A stretch of 64,000 bases of DNA from Marinilabiliaceae bacterium JC040 (GTDB taxonomy: Bacteria; Bacteroidota; Bacteroidia; Bacteroidales; Marinifilaceae), in contig SNAP01000001.1 of NCBI GenBank assembly GCA_022496785.1, positions 310,001 through 374,000 of the forward strand. Reading direction: 5' to 3'. Each line of letters starts with the position of its first letter. Positions within the stretch are counted from its first letter, which is position 1. The position numbers were made by a program, and so were the translations under genes. The notes under the pieces were generated by a model. It searched no databases and had not been told where the DNA came from. It was given only the letters and a program-made list of their open reading frames with translations. Shown in pieces: positions 18,263 through 25,308 of the stretch.

Positions 18263-18834
18263 GAGACAATTGATAGTGTAGATTTTTGAATTTTTATTGT
18301 TACTATAGCTTGTTTTCGAATTTCCTTGTTGCTACTTGTATAAGTAATAAGTAGTTTTATATTGTTTGCATCAAGTTGATATTTATTTTCAATAGTATGT
18401 ACAACTCCATATTCATTTCTTAATATATTTATAGCATCAAATGCTATGAGTTCCATCTTAATTTTAGCTTTTGGTAAAATAGGAGCATGCTTAGTTTTTG
18501 AATACTTATCTGCTAATTTATCTCCTAATCTCATTTTTATATTAAGTTTACTGGGGTTTATTGCCATTATTCTTGATGTTTCTCCATTGTGGAATATATA
18601 TGATAAATCCCAATCTATATATAATACACTATCTGTATTATTAGTTATTATTACTTCCAAACCAATTTCTTTATGTTGATTAAATAATCCACAAGGAGCA
18701 GAAATAGTTTTTATTCCCTCTACCATTAAAGTGTTTTGTTTATTAACTGGTTTAGATTCACTAACTAACCTGTATATAGGGGTACTGCAATTTATTAATA
18801 ATAAGCACGTAAAAATTAATGATATTTTTTTCAT
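18259..18834 (-). CDS. Lipoprotein of unknown function
   Basis: A lipoprotein signal is visible: MKKISLIFTCLLLINC, with the lipid-carrying Cys at about residue 16. The mature part is about 175 residues of alternating beta strands (IGLEVIITNNTDSVLYIDWD and similar), suggesting an immunoglobulin-like fold. I recognise no family. It is alone on the minus strand between the channel gene, whose end it overlaps by 4 bases, and the divergent ArsR operon. A promoter-like TAACTTTG lies 46 bases upstream. Confidence 0.7.
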   Translation of the reverse strand: MKKISLIFTCLLLINCSTPIYRLVSESKPVNKQNTLMVEGIKTISAPCGLFNQHKEIGLEVIITNNTDSVLYIDWDLSYIFHNGETSRIMAINPSKLNIKMRLGDKLADKYSKTKHAPILPKAKIKMELIAFDAINILRNEYGVVHTIENKYQLDANNIKLLITYTSSNKEIRKQAIVTIKIQKSTLSIVS

Positions 18835-18879
18835 AGTGATATAATTTAGTTATTCGCCTGATAATCAAGTGAATTAATT

Positions 18880-18887
18880 CAAAGTTA
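18880..18887 (-). promoter_or_regulatory. -7 promoter element (TAACTTTG) for the unknown lipoprotein
   Basis: On the minus strand TAACTTTG fits the TAnnTTTG consensus, 46 bases before the lipoprotein start. No clear -33 element is present. Confidence 0.4.
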
Positions 18888-18932
18888 ATAAATCTTTGTA
18901 TATGAAAGTAGATAGATTTTATTCTAAATAAT

Positions 18933-18973
18933 TTTGAAAAACATTTCTATTTGGTAATTTTGCCAAATAGAAA
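18933..18973 (+). promoter_or_regulatory. ArsR-operon promoter with 11-bp palindromic operator
   Basis: The -33 element TTTG (18933-18936) and the -7 element TAATTTTG (18955-18962) are separated by 18 bases and fit the Bacteroidota consensus. Perfect 11-bp inverted arms, tttctatttgg (18944-18954) and ccaaatagaaa (18963-18973), flank exactly the eight bases of the -7 element. A dimeric repressor bound here would occlude the promoter. The first gene downstream encodes an ArsR-type repressor, so autoregulation is the natural reading. Confidence 0.8.
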
Positions 18974-19003
18974 AATATCTAAGTTTTATACCAATATATA
19001 AAG

Positions 19004-19306
19004 ATGATGAATAAAAAGATTGAAGAAGAATATCTCGAAATGTCAGAAATATTCAAAGCCCTATCTCATCCTACACGATTATTTATAGTGAATGCTATAA
19101 AAGATAAACGAATGTCGGTAAAAGATCTTACAAAACTAGTTGGTGTTGATATTTCAACTATCTCTAAACATCTTACAATTCTTAAAAATTCTAAGATTAT
19201 TAAGGGAGAAAAAGAAAAGAATTATATCTATTATACTTTGGCTATTCCATGTGTATTAGATTTTATGTCGTGTGCTGTTAATATTATTAATAAAAACAAT
19301 AAATGA
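19004..19306 (+). CDS. ArsR/SmtB-family transcriptional repressor
   Basis: This is a small winged helix-turn-helix regulator of 100 residues. The core FKALSHPTRLFIVNAI (about 17-32) and recognition helix DISTISKHLTILKNSKII (about 49-66) are typical, followed by the wing (KGEKEKNYIYYTL). Two cysteines (about 83 and 90) lie in the C-terminal helix, where ArsR proteins often place a metal or thiol/persulfide sensor. It heads an operon with a rhodanese and a TauE-type exporter, overlapping the former by 4 bases. That context suggests sensing of sulfur species, as for BigR/SqrR, although the cysteine positions differ. A second ATG three bases in is an equally possible start. Confidence 0.88.
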   Translation: MMNKKIEEEYLEMSEIFKALSHPTRLFIVNAIKDKRMSVKDLTKLVGVDISTISKHLTILKNSKIIKGEKEKNYIYYTLAIPCVLDFMSCAVNIINKNNK

Positions 19307-19692
19307 TGAATAATCTAGAAGAACTTATTACTCAAATGGATTTTGAGTACTTTGGAACTGGAAAACACAAAATGGATGCGAGCTCTTTTTTACAAGCAGA
19401 AAATACTCTTTTTCTTGATGTAAGAGCTAAAGAGGAACAAGAAACTATAAAAATACCTTTAATGCATCATTGCTCTGTTCTTGAAATTCCTACCAATGAG
19501 GTTCCTGCTCGTATAAATGAGATCCCTAAAGATAAATTGATAGGTGTGTTTTGTTCTGCTGGTGTGAGAGCTGTTATTATCTTTACTTATCTTAAAAGTA
19601 TGGGTTTTCAAAATGTAAAGGTGATTCCTGGTGGATATCCTCCTCTTTTTGATGCTATTATGCCTGGAAAATTATATAAGAAGATATACTAA
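19303..19692 (+). CDS. Rhodanese-like sulfurtransferase
   Basis: This is a single-domain rhodanese of 129 residues without a signal peptide, so it is cytoplasmic. The CDC25-like entry LFLDVRAKEEQE is at about 35-46. The active-site loop CSAGVR (about 85-90) keeps the catalytic cysteine and the terminal arginine. The domain ends in GGYPPLFD. It would move sulfane sulfur between thiols. It is translationally coupled on both sides: its start overlaps the ArsR gene and its TAA shares a base with the ATG of the TauE gene. Together the three genes look like a sulfide/sulfite response operon. Confidence 0.85.
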   Translation: MMNNLEELITQMDFEYFGTGKHKMDASSFLQAENTLFLDVRAKEEQETIKIPLMHHCSVLEIPTNEVPARINEIPKDKLIGVFCSAGVRAVIIFTYLKSMGFQNVKVIPGGYPPLFDAIMPGKLYKKIY

Positions 19693-20468
19693 TGAGTACA
19701 TGGGGTTTAGCTGTTGTAATAATGCTAATTGCTTTTTTTATGACAATGACTGGTCGAGGTGGTGGAAACTTCTATGTATTAAGTCTCGTATTATCTGGAC
19801 TTAGTATGAATATCGCTGCATCTACTGGTCAGTTTATTTTAATGTCTTCTTCTTTAGTTGCTGCTATTTTATTTAGTAAGCAAAAAATGAATCATTGGAG
19901 TTTAATTATTTTTCTTGGAGCTTTATTATTTGTATCTTCAATGTGTGGAGGATTTTTCGGTAAATATTTTAATGAGAAATATCTAAAGATAATTTTTGCT
20001 TCTGCTATGTTTCTAGCTGCTTTATTTATGCTTAGAAAACCTAAAAGAAAATTGAAATCAGACCATTTTTGGGTTATAAATTTGAAATCTAAGGATGAGA
20101 TATTTCATATCAATCTTTTAATTACTCTTCCTGTTATTTTATTGACGGGATTTATTTCTGGTATGGTAGGAGTATCTGGAGGTTCTTTTATTGTTCCTCT
20201 TATGTTGCTTACTATGAATGTGCCTATGCATATTGCTGTAGGAACTTCCACTACTTTAGTATTTGTTTCTGCTAGTGCTGGCTTCTTTGGACATTTAGGT
20301 GCTGGGTTTTTCGATTTATCTTTAGCTCTACCTCTAGCTATAGCTGGTGTGATTGGTGGTTTCTTTGGAGCAAAAATGGTGCTTAAAACAAAACCTATGA
20401 ATCTAAAATATCTATTTGCAGGTACTCAGATTATTGCTTCAATAGTTATGATTTTCAATATATTTTAA
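19692..20468 (+). CDS. TauE/SafE-family sulfite/anion exporter
   Basis: This is an inner membrane protein of the TauE/SafE family with seven or eight hydrophobic helices over 258 residues. Two inverted halves are visible. The first carries TGRGGGNFYVLSLVLSGL and the second GMVGVSGGSFIVPLMLL, the family's characteristic glycine-rich repeat. Members export sulfite, sulfoacetate or sulfur intermediates; the exact substrate cannot be read here. It is third in the ArsR-rhodanese operon, with its ATG overlapping the rhodanese stop. The 11-bp repeat patch begins 28 bases after its stop. Confidence 0.85.
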   Translation: MSTWGLAVVIMLIAFFMTMTGRGGGNFYVLSLVLSGLSMNIAASTGQFILMSSSLVAAILFSKQKMNHWSLIIFLGALLFVSSMCGGFFGKYFNEKYLKIIFASAMFLAALFMLRKPKRKLKSDHFWVINLKSKDEIFHINLLITLPVILLTGFISGMVGVSGGSFIVPLMLLTMNVPMHIAVGTSTTLVFVSASAGFFGHLGAGFFDLSLALPLAIAGVIGGFFGAKMVLKTKPMNLKYLFAGTQIIASIVMIFNIF

Positions 20469-20496
20469 TCGTATTTTCGCCCTACCATCTCCCACC

Positions 20497-20583
20497 TTTG
20501 TCCATGCTTTGTCCATGGTTTGTCCATGCTTTCTCCAATATAGCTTGTAGAAAGCATGGACAATGGATGAAGAATGCATGGAC
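20497..20583. repeat. Mirrored array of 11-bp repeats (unit tttgtccatgc)
   Basis: Three tandem copies of tttgtccatg(c/g) start at 20497, 20508 and 20519, exactly 11 bases apart. A degenerate fourth starts at 20530 (tttctccaata). The reverse orientation follows: agaaagcatggac (20549-20561) and agaatgcatggac (20571-20583), 22 bases apart. The third forward copy and the first reverse copy form a perfect 13-bp inverted repeat (20522-20534 with 20549-20561). The 11-base period places each unit near the same DNA face. It may act as a terminator for the TauE operon, a protein-binding array, or a dispersed genomic repeat. Confidence 0.8.
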
Positions 20584-20589
20584 TTACAT

Positions 20590-20919
20590 ACTAGTTGATA
20601 CCTCTTTTATTAAGTCTTGATACCCAAAAATTACCAAAAAAATATACGTAAATTGTTGATTGAAAGGAAAAAAAGATAAAATAAAAGGAATTCTAAAAAT
20701 ATTTTACTATTTTCGCAAACTGAAAAATTTGTAATTAGATGTAGACTAATATTGCAAACAATTGGTGTCCTTAGCCCATGCCTTTTGTTATGCTCTAATA
20801 GTTTGATACACTGAAGTATTGCCCATTCATCCACCTTTAGTGTAATTAAATTGTTGAGTTATGCTTTATCTTTTTACATCAAATAATTACTTATTGTTTA
20901 ATTTTATAAAATTAAAAAA
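20590..20919 (+). promoter_or_regulatory. Gene-free stretch: rplM promoter region and long candidate leader
   Basis: About 330 bases without a supportable gene precede rplM. A near-consensus -7 element, TATTTTCG, lies at 20709-20716. If used, it gives an rplM leader of about 195 bases. The part from about 20755 to 20835 is less AT-rich than its surroundings and contains short complementary pieces (ggtg near 20763, cacc near 20832), as in a structured ribosomal-protein leader. I cannot fold it reliably by eye. A 67-residue minus-strand frame here has no recognisable features. Confidence 0.35.
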
Positions 20920-21375
20920 GTGGATACATTAAGCTACAAAACAATTTCAGCTAATAAAGCTACTGCTCAAAAAGAGTGGGTTTTAGTTGATGCCGAAGGT
21001 CAAACATTAGGACGTTTAGCTTCTAAAGTTGCCAAATTACTTCGTGGTAAGTATAAGCCAAGTTTTACTCCTCATTGTGATTGCGGTGATAACGTTGTAA
21101 TTATCAATGCAGAGAAAATTCAAGTTTCTGGTAAAAAATTTGATAGTAAAAACTACTTACGTCACACTGGTTACCCAGGTGGTCAAAGAGTAACTACTAT
21201 TAAACAAGCTCTAGAAAATCATCCTGAAAGAGTTATCCAACACGCTGTTAAAGGTATGTTACCTAAAAACAGATTGGGAAGAGAACTTTTCAGAAATATG
21301 TATGTTTATGCTGGTACTGAGCATATGCAAGAAGCACAACAACCAAAAAATCTTGATTTAAACACTCTTAAATAA
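20920..21375 (+). CDS. rplM: 50S ribosomal protein L13
   Basis: This is ribosomal protein L13 of the large subunit. It begins with GTG, and the N-terminus DTLSYKTISANKAT is the one typical of Bacteroidales L13, which fixes the start. Family signatures include WVLVDAEGQTLGRLASKVA and LRGKYKPSFTPHCDCGDNVV, then GMLPKNRLGRELFRNMYVY. The 151 residues are normal. It is followed after 5 bases by rpsI, the conserved L13-S9 pair. Confidence 0.97.
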   Translation: MDTLSYKTISANKATAQKEWVLVDAEGQTLGRLASKVAKLLRGKYKPSFTPHCDCGDNVVIINAEKIQVSGKKFDSKNYLRHTGYPGGQRVTTIKQALENHPERVIQHAVKGMLPKNRLGRELFRNMYVYAGTEHMQEAQQPKNLDLNTLK

Positions 21376-21380
21376 TTGTC

Positions 21381-21767
21381 ATGGAAGTAATAAATACAAT
21401 TGGTAGAAGAAAAGCTGCTGTTGCTCGTATTTATATGAGTGAAGGTAAAGGAAACATTACTATCAACAAAAGAGAACTTGAGAATTATTTTACATTACCA
21501 ACATTCCAATATGTTGTTAAACAACCTCTTCTTTTATTAGGTTTAGAAGGTAGTTTTGATGTAAAAGTAAATTTAAATGGTGGTGGTTATAAAGGTCAAG
21601 CTGAAGCTTTACGTTTAGCTATTGCTAGAGCTCTTGTTGAAGTTAATCCTGAGTATAAAAAACAACTTAGAGATGCTGGTTTTATGACTCGTGATCCTCG
21701 TGAGGTTGAACGTAAAAAACCAGGTAGACCTAAAGCACGTAAGAGATTTCAATTCTCTAAACGTTAA
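21381..21767 (+). CDS. rpsI: 30S ribosomal protein S9
   Basis: This is ribosomal protein S9 of the small subunit. It begins with NTIGRRKAAVARIYM and ends in the basic tail KARKRFQFSKR, which reaches the P site in the ribosome. GGGYKGQAEALRLAIARAL and TRDPREVERKKPGRPKARK are signature segments. At 128 residues it is standard. It is transcribed with rplM upstream; rpsB follows after 92 bases that contain a structured candidate leader. Confidence 0.97.
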   Translation: MEVINTIGRRKAAVARIYMSEGKGNITINKRELENYFTLPTFQYVVKQPLLLLGLEGSFDVKVNLNGGGYKGQAEALRLAIARALVEVNPEYKKQLRDAGFMTRDPREVERKKPGRPKARKRFQFSKR

Positions 21768-21784
21768 TATTAGTTTAGAATCTA

Positions 21785-21827
21785 AATTGTGGGGACTTCT
21801 TAAATTTCTTAGGACTACCTTGCAATT
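21785..21827 (+). promoter_or_regulatory. Structured hairpin in the rpsI-rpsB gap (candidate S2 leader)
   Basis: The 92-base gap before rpsB can fold into one long hairpin. Ten outer pairs join 21785-21794 to 21818-21827 (three of them G-U). A symmetric 3x3 internal loop follows, then six inner pairs joining 21798-21803 to 21809-21814 with a 5-base loop. No T run follows, so it is not a simple terminator. Position directly before rpsB suggests autoregulation by S2 or processing of the rplM-rpsI-rpsB-tsf mRNA; this is inference. Confidence 0.45.
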
Positions 21828-21859
21828 GTTATTATTAAAGAAAGTAAACGCATAAAAAA

Positions 21860-22621
21860 ATGACGAATTTCGAAGAATTATTAGAAGCAGGTTGCCACTT
21901 CGGTCACCTTACTAGAAAATGGAATCCAAAAATGGCTCCTTATATCTTTATGGAGCGTAACGGTATTCACATTATCGACTTGAATAAAACAGCAGTAATG
22001 TTAGATAGAGCTTCAGATGCTCTTAAACAAATTGCTAAATCAGGTAGAAAAATATTATTTGTAGCTACAAAAAAACAAGCAAAAGATATCGTTTCTGAAA
22101 AGATATCTGATGTAAATATGCCATATATCACTGAAAGATGGGCTGGTGGTATGTTAACTAACTTCCCTACAGTAAGAAAAGCTGTTAAGAAGATGAATAC
22201 TATTGATAAGATGGACAAAGATGGTACTCTTAGTCACTTATCAAAAAGAGAAAGATTACAAATTTCTCGTCAAAGGGCTAAATTAGATAAAAACTTAGGT
22301 TCTATTGCTGATTTAACAAGATTACCTGCTGCTCTTTTCGTTGTTGATGTTATGAAAGAATACATCGCAGTGAGAGAAGCTAACAGATTAGGTATTCCTG
22401 TATTTGCTATGGTTGATACAAACTCAAGCCCAGAAGGTGTTGATTTTGTTATCCCTGCAAATGATGATGCTTCTAACTCTATCTCTTTAGTTATCGATAA
22501 AGTTTCTGCTTCTATTAAAGAAGGTTTAACTGAAAGAAAAGCTGAAAGAGAAAAGAATGCTGCTGCTAAAAAAGAAAAAGCTGCTGCTAAAGCTGATTCA
22601 GTAAAAAAAGAAGATAAGTAA
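21860..22621 (+). CDS. rpsB: 30S ribosomal protein S2
   Basis: This is ribosomal protein S2. Typical segments are LLEAGCHFGHLTRKWNPKM at the N-terminus, ITERWAGGMLTNF (about 91-103) and GIPVFAMVDTNSSPEGVDF (about 178-196). The C-terminal 30 residues are an Ala/Lys/Glu-rich tail (AAAKKEKAAAKAD) of low complexity, common in this phylum. The 253 residues are normal. It is followed after 41 bases by tsf, the conserved rpsB-tsf order. Confidence 0.97.
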   Translation: MTNFEELLEAGCHFGHLTRKWNPKMAPYIFMERNGIHIIDLNKTAVMLDRASDALKQIAKSGRKILFVATKKQAKDIVSEKISDVNMPYITERWAGGMLTNFPTVRKAVKKMNTIDKMDKDGTLSHLSKRERLQISRQRAKLDKNLGSIADLTRLPAALFVVDVMKEYIAVREANRLGIPVFAMVDTNSSPEGVDFVIPANDDASNSISLVIDKVSASIKEGLTERKAEREKNAAAKKEKAAAKADSVKKEDK

Positions 22622-22662
22622 TCTCTTAAGTATTAAGTTTAATTAACTAAAAATATACCACT

Positions 22663-23481
22663 ATGGCAATTACAGCTGCAGATGTAAAAAAACTTCGTAC
22701 TGCTACTAACGCTGGTATGATGGACTGTAAAAAAGCTCTTCAAGAAGCTGATGGTAACTTTGATGAAGCAGTTAAAATTATCCGTAAAAAAGGTCTTGCT
22801 ATCGCTAACAAACGTGCAGATAGAACTGCTAAAGAAGGTTGTGTTTTAGCTAAAGCTGATGGTAAAAAAGGTGCTTTAATCGCATTAAATTGTGAAACTG
22901 ACTTCGTTGCTAAAAACGATAGTTTTGTGAGTCTAACTCAAAGCATTCTTGATATCGCTTTTGACGCTATGCCTGCTGATCTTGAAGCTCTTCTTAACCT
23001 TCCTATGGATGGTAGAACTGTGAAAGATGTTGTGCTAGAGCAAAACGGTGTTATCGGTGAAAAAGTTGAATTATCTTTCTACGGTAAAGTAGAGTCAGAA
23101 GCTAATATCGCTTATATCCACCCAGGTAACAAGTTAGCTACTCTTATCGGTTTTAATAAAGCTGTTGAAACTCAAGTTGAAAAAGATATCGCTATGCAAG
23201 CAGCTGCTATGGCTCCTATTGCTATCGATAAAGATGGTATCGCTCAAGATATTATCGATAGAGAACTTGAAGTTGCTAAAGATAAAGCTAAGCAAGAAGG
23301 TAAACCTGAAGCTATGCTTGATAAAATTGCTCAAGGTCGTTTGAATAAATTCTATAAAGAAGTTACTTTATTGAACCAAGCGTTCATTAAAGAAAACAAA
23401 CAATCAGTGAAGCAATACTTACAAGAAGCTGATAAAGATTTAACAGTTACTGAACTTGTAAGATTTACTTTAAACGCTTAA
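22663..23481 (+). CDS. tsf: Translation elongation factor Ts
   Basis: EF-Ts is the guanine nucleotide exchange factor for EF-Tu. The N-terminal UBA-like domain VKKLRTATNAGMMDCKKAL (about 8-26) is diagnostic. The core continues with GCVLAKADGKKGALIALNCE and TDFVAKNDSF, the segment that disrupts Mg2+ binding in EF-Tu. The 272 residues are in the usual range. It is the last gene of the ribosomal protein run; a strong terminator lies 26 bases beyond its stop. Confidence 0.97.
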   Translation: MAITAADVKKLRTATNAGMMDCKKALQEADGNFDEAVKIIRKKGLAIANKRADRTAKEGCVLAKADGKKGALIALNCETDFVAKNDSFVSLTQSILDIAFDAMPADLEALLNLPMDGRTVKDVVLEQNGVIGEKVELSFYGKVESEANIAYIHPGNKLATLIGFNKAVETQVEKDIAMQAAAMAPIAIDKDGIAQDIIDRELEVAKDKAKQEGKPEAMLDKIAQGRLNKFYKEVTLLNQAFIKENKQSVKQYLQEADKDLTVTELVRFTLNA

Positions 23482-23506
23482 TATATTTCTAATATATATA
23501 GTTGTG

Positions 23507-23536
23507 AAGGCTATCCCTTTTGGGATAGCCTTTTTT
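23507..23536 (+). terminator. Intrinsic terminator after tsf
   Basis: A perfect 11-bp stem (aaggctatccc at 23507-23517, gggatagcctt at 23522-23532) with a tttt loop is followed by T residues to 23536. It ends the rplM-rpsI-rpsB-tsf run. Confidence 0.92.
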
Positions 23537-23539
23537 GTT

Positions 23540-25021
23540 TTATATTTCAATCCATTGAGCAGAAGTGAAATCTTTCCAGTTTTTTTCGTTTGGATAGTTA
23601 GTTCCTTTTGGATAATATATCTTTCCTTTGTATTCACTTGATGTTCCAACAAAAGCTTGTGTTCCGTCTAGAATTGTTAAAGGACTGTCTTTTCTTCCTA
23701 TATATATTTCTTCAATGCTACTATTTAATGTTACTACATTACCAATTATTTTTAATGTAGATGGAAATTTAATAACTCTTAATCTGCCACAACAAAAGAA
23801 AATACCTTTACCAATTGTTTCTAATTTTGTATTTGATAAATCAACTATTTCAATTGGATTATCTCCAAAGGCAGCCCAAGCTTTATTATCTTTGATTTCT
23901 CTTAAATTCTTTCCAAATACTACGTTTGAAATATTACACCATCTAAAAGCTCCTCCTTCTATAATTTCTAAACTATCTGGAAAAATTATTGATGGACCAA
24001 GTTGACTACACCAGCCAAATGCAGAGTACTCAATTGTTACTAAACTCTGGCTAAATGTTACTTTTTTAAGAGCACCACAAAAGATAAATGCTGAATGTTT
24101 AATTACCTTAAGATATACTGCTAGAGACATATCAAGATTTTCTAAACTTGTGTTTTTTCTATCATATGTTCTATCTGGTAATATTGTTGTTCCTATTTCA
24201 ACAACTTTTTTATTATCAATTCTAGCTGGTATAATAAGGTTTTTGTCGGTTCCTTTGTATTTTGTTATTCTAACTCCTCCTTCGATATCTTCAATATCCC
24301 AATTTTCTAAAGATCCATTTGTTTCCCAAATAATTGAAATGGTAATGTCTTTTGTAATTGGAGTATCAAAATTATAAGATTTTCCATCTACTTGCCAATC
24401 AATTATTCTGTATCCATCTTTTTTAGGATCTTCAGGTTTAGTAATTTTTAATCCTTCTCTAACTTTTATAGCATCAATTTTACTACCACCATTAGTATTA
24501 AATGTAATTGTATATTCTGGTATAGCTTTCCATATGGCTCTAAGAGTAATATCTTTTTTTACTGGAGTATTAAAATCGTACTTAATTCCTTCTAGTTGCC
24601 ATTCTATAAAATTGAAACCATCTTTAACTGGATCTTCAGGTTTAGTAATTTTTAATCCTTCTCTAAGTTTAATTACATCAATTTTACTACCTTCATCTGT
24701 ATCGAATGTAACTGTATATATAGGTATAGCTGTCCATATTGCAGTAAGAGTAATGTCTTTTTTTACTGGAGTATTAAAATCGTATGTTACACCTTCTAAT
24801 TGCCATTCAATAAAATTGAACTCAGCTTTTGTTGGATTTGTAGGTTTTGTGACTTTTTCTCCATCTTTTACAGTGATACTTTCAATTTTATTACCACCAT
24901 TTGTTTCAAAATTTACTGTGTATTCTTCTATTATTGGGTTGTCTTTTTTCTTTGTACAAGAAAATGATAGCAGACTTATTAGTATAGTACACAATAGGGT
25001 AATTCTTAATTTAGTTTTCAT
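23540..25021 (-). CDS. Surface lipoprotein with three B-repeats and BspA-type leucine-rich repeats
   Basis: The lipoprotein signal ends in LLSFSC (Cys at about 22). Three tandem InlB B-repeat (Listeria-Bacteroides repeat) units of 68 residues follow (about 34-235). Each has a YTVxFxTxGG start and a DITLxAIW end, with the shared core FNFIEWQLEG. Near-identity between units 1 and 2 shows recent duplication. The C-terminal half (about 250-493) is made of BspA-like LRR_5 units such as FPDSLEIIEGGAFRWC and FPSTLKIIGNVVTL. Such proteins are usually exposed at the cell surface and bind proteins or polysaccharides; the ligand is unknown. It stands alone between two terminator or promoter regions. Confidence 0.88.
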   Translation of the reverse strand: MKTKLRITLLCTILISLLSFSCTKKKDNPIIEEYTVNFETNGGNKIESITVKDGEKVTKPTNPTKAEFNFIEWQLEGVTYDFNTPVKKDITLTAIWTAIPIYTVTFDTDEGSKIDVIKLREGLKITKPEDPVKDGFNFIEWQLEGIKYDFNTPVKKDITLRAIWKAIPEYTITFNTNGGSKIDAIKVREGLKITKPEDPKKDGYRIIDWQVDGKSYNFDTPITKDITISIIWETNGSLENWDIEDIEGGVRITKYKGTDKNLIIPARIDNKKVVEIGTTILPDRTYDRKNTSLENLDMSLAVYLKVIKHSAFIFCGALKKVTFSQSLVTIEYSAFGWCSQLGPSIIFPDSLEIIEGGAFRWCNISNVVFGKNLREIKDNKAWAAFGDNPIEIVDLSNTKLETIGKGIFFCCGRLRVIKFPSTLKIIGNVVTLNSSIEEIYIGRKDSPLTILDGTQAFVGTSSEYKGKIYYPKGTNYPNEKNWKDFTSAQWIEI

Positions 25022-25074
25022 TTATAAGTTATTTAGTTTGTTATAATAGTATTCAAAAAGTAGTATTAATTACA

Positions 25075-25082
25075 CAAAGGTA
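25075..25082 (-). promoter_or_regulatory. -7 promoter element (TACCTTTG) for the B-repeat lipoprotein
   Basis: On the minus strand TACCTTTG matches TAnnTTTG, 54 bases before the lipoprotein start. No good -33 element is seen. The rest of the 287-base gap to the head-GIN gene holds nothing I recognise. Confidence 0.4.
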
Positions 25083-25308
25083 CACTTAGTTCTCATTTGT
25101 TTATATACATAAAGATCTTTTATGATGAGTGTATAGAGAAGTATGATAAACAACTTATATTTAAGTATAAATGTAGCCTCCTACTTTTATATATGTTGAA
25201 TGATATTTATATAAAAAGTTAATTTTAAGTGAAAAAATATTAGTACTTGGTTTTAATTCAGTATTTTATGTATATTGATTTTAATTTACTAACTATAAAT
25301 CTATATAT

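Noticed and set aside
19303-19692. Possibility that the cytoplasmic rhodanese is inactive
   Set aside because: The active loop CSAGVR keeps both the catalytic cysteine and the arginine.
20497-20583. Possible CRISPR array
   Set aside because: The repeat unit is only 11 bases with no spacers, and no cas genes are present in the window.
20631-20834. 67-residue minus-strand frame upstream of rplM
   Set aside because: It has no recognisable family, ends in low-complexity Phe/Leu-rich sequence, and lies across the probable rplM promoter and leader.
24534-25046. 170-residue plus-strand frame opposite the B-repeat lipoprotein
   Set aside because: It is a mirror of the repeated coding units on the minus strand; its own repeats are a by-product, and the minus-strand protein has a lipobox and known domains.
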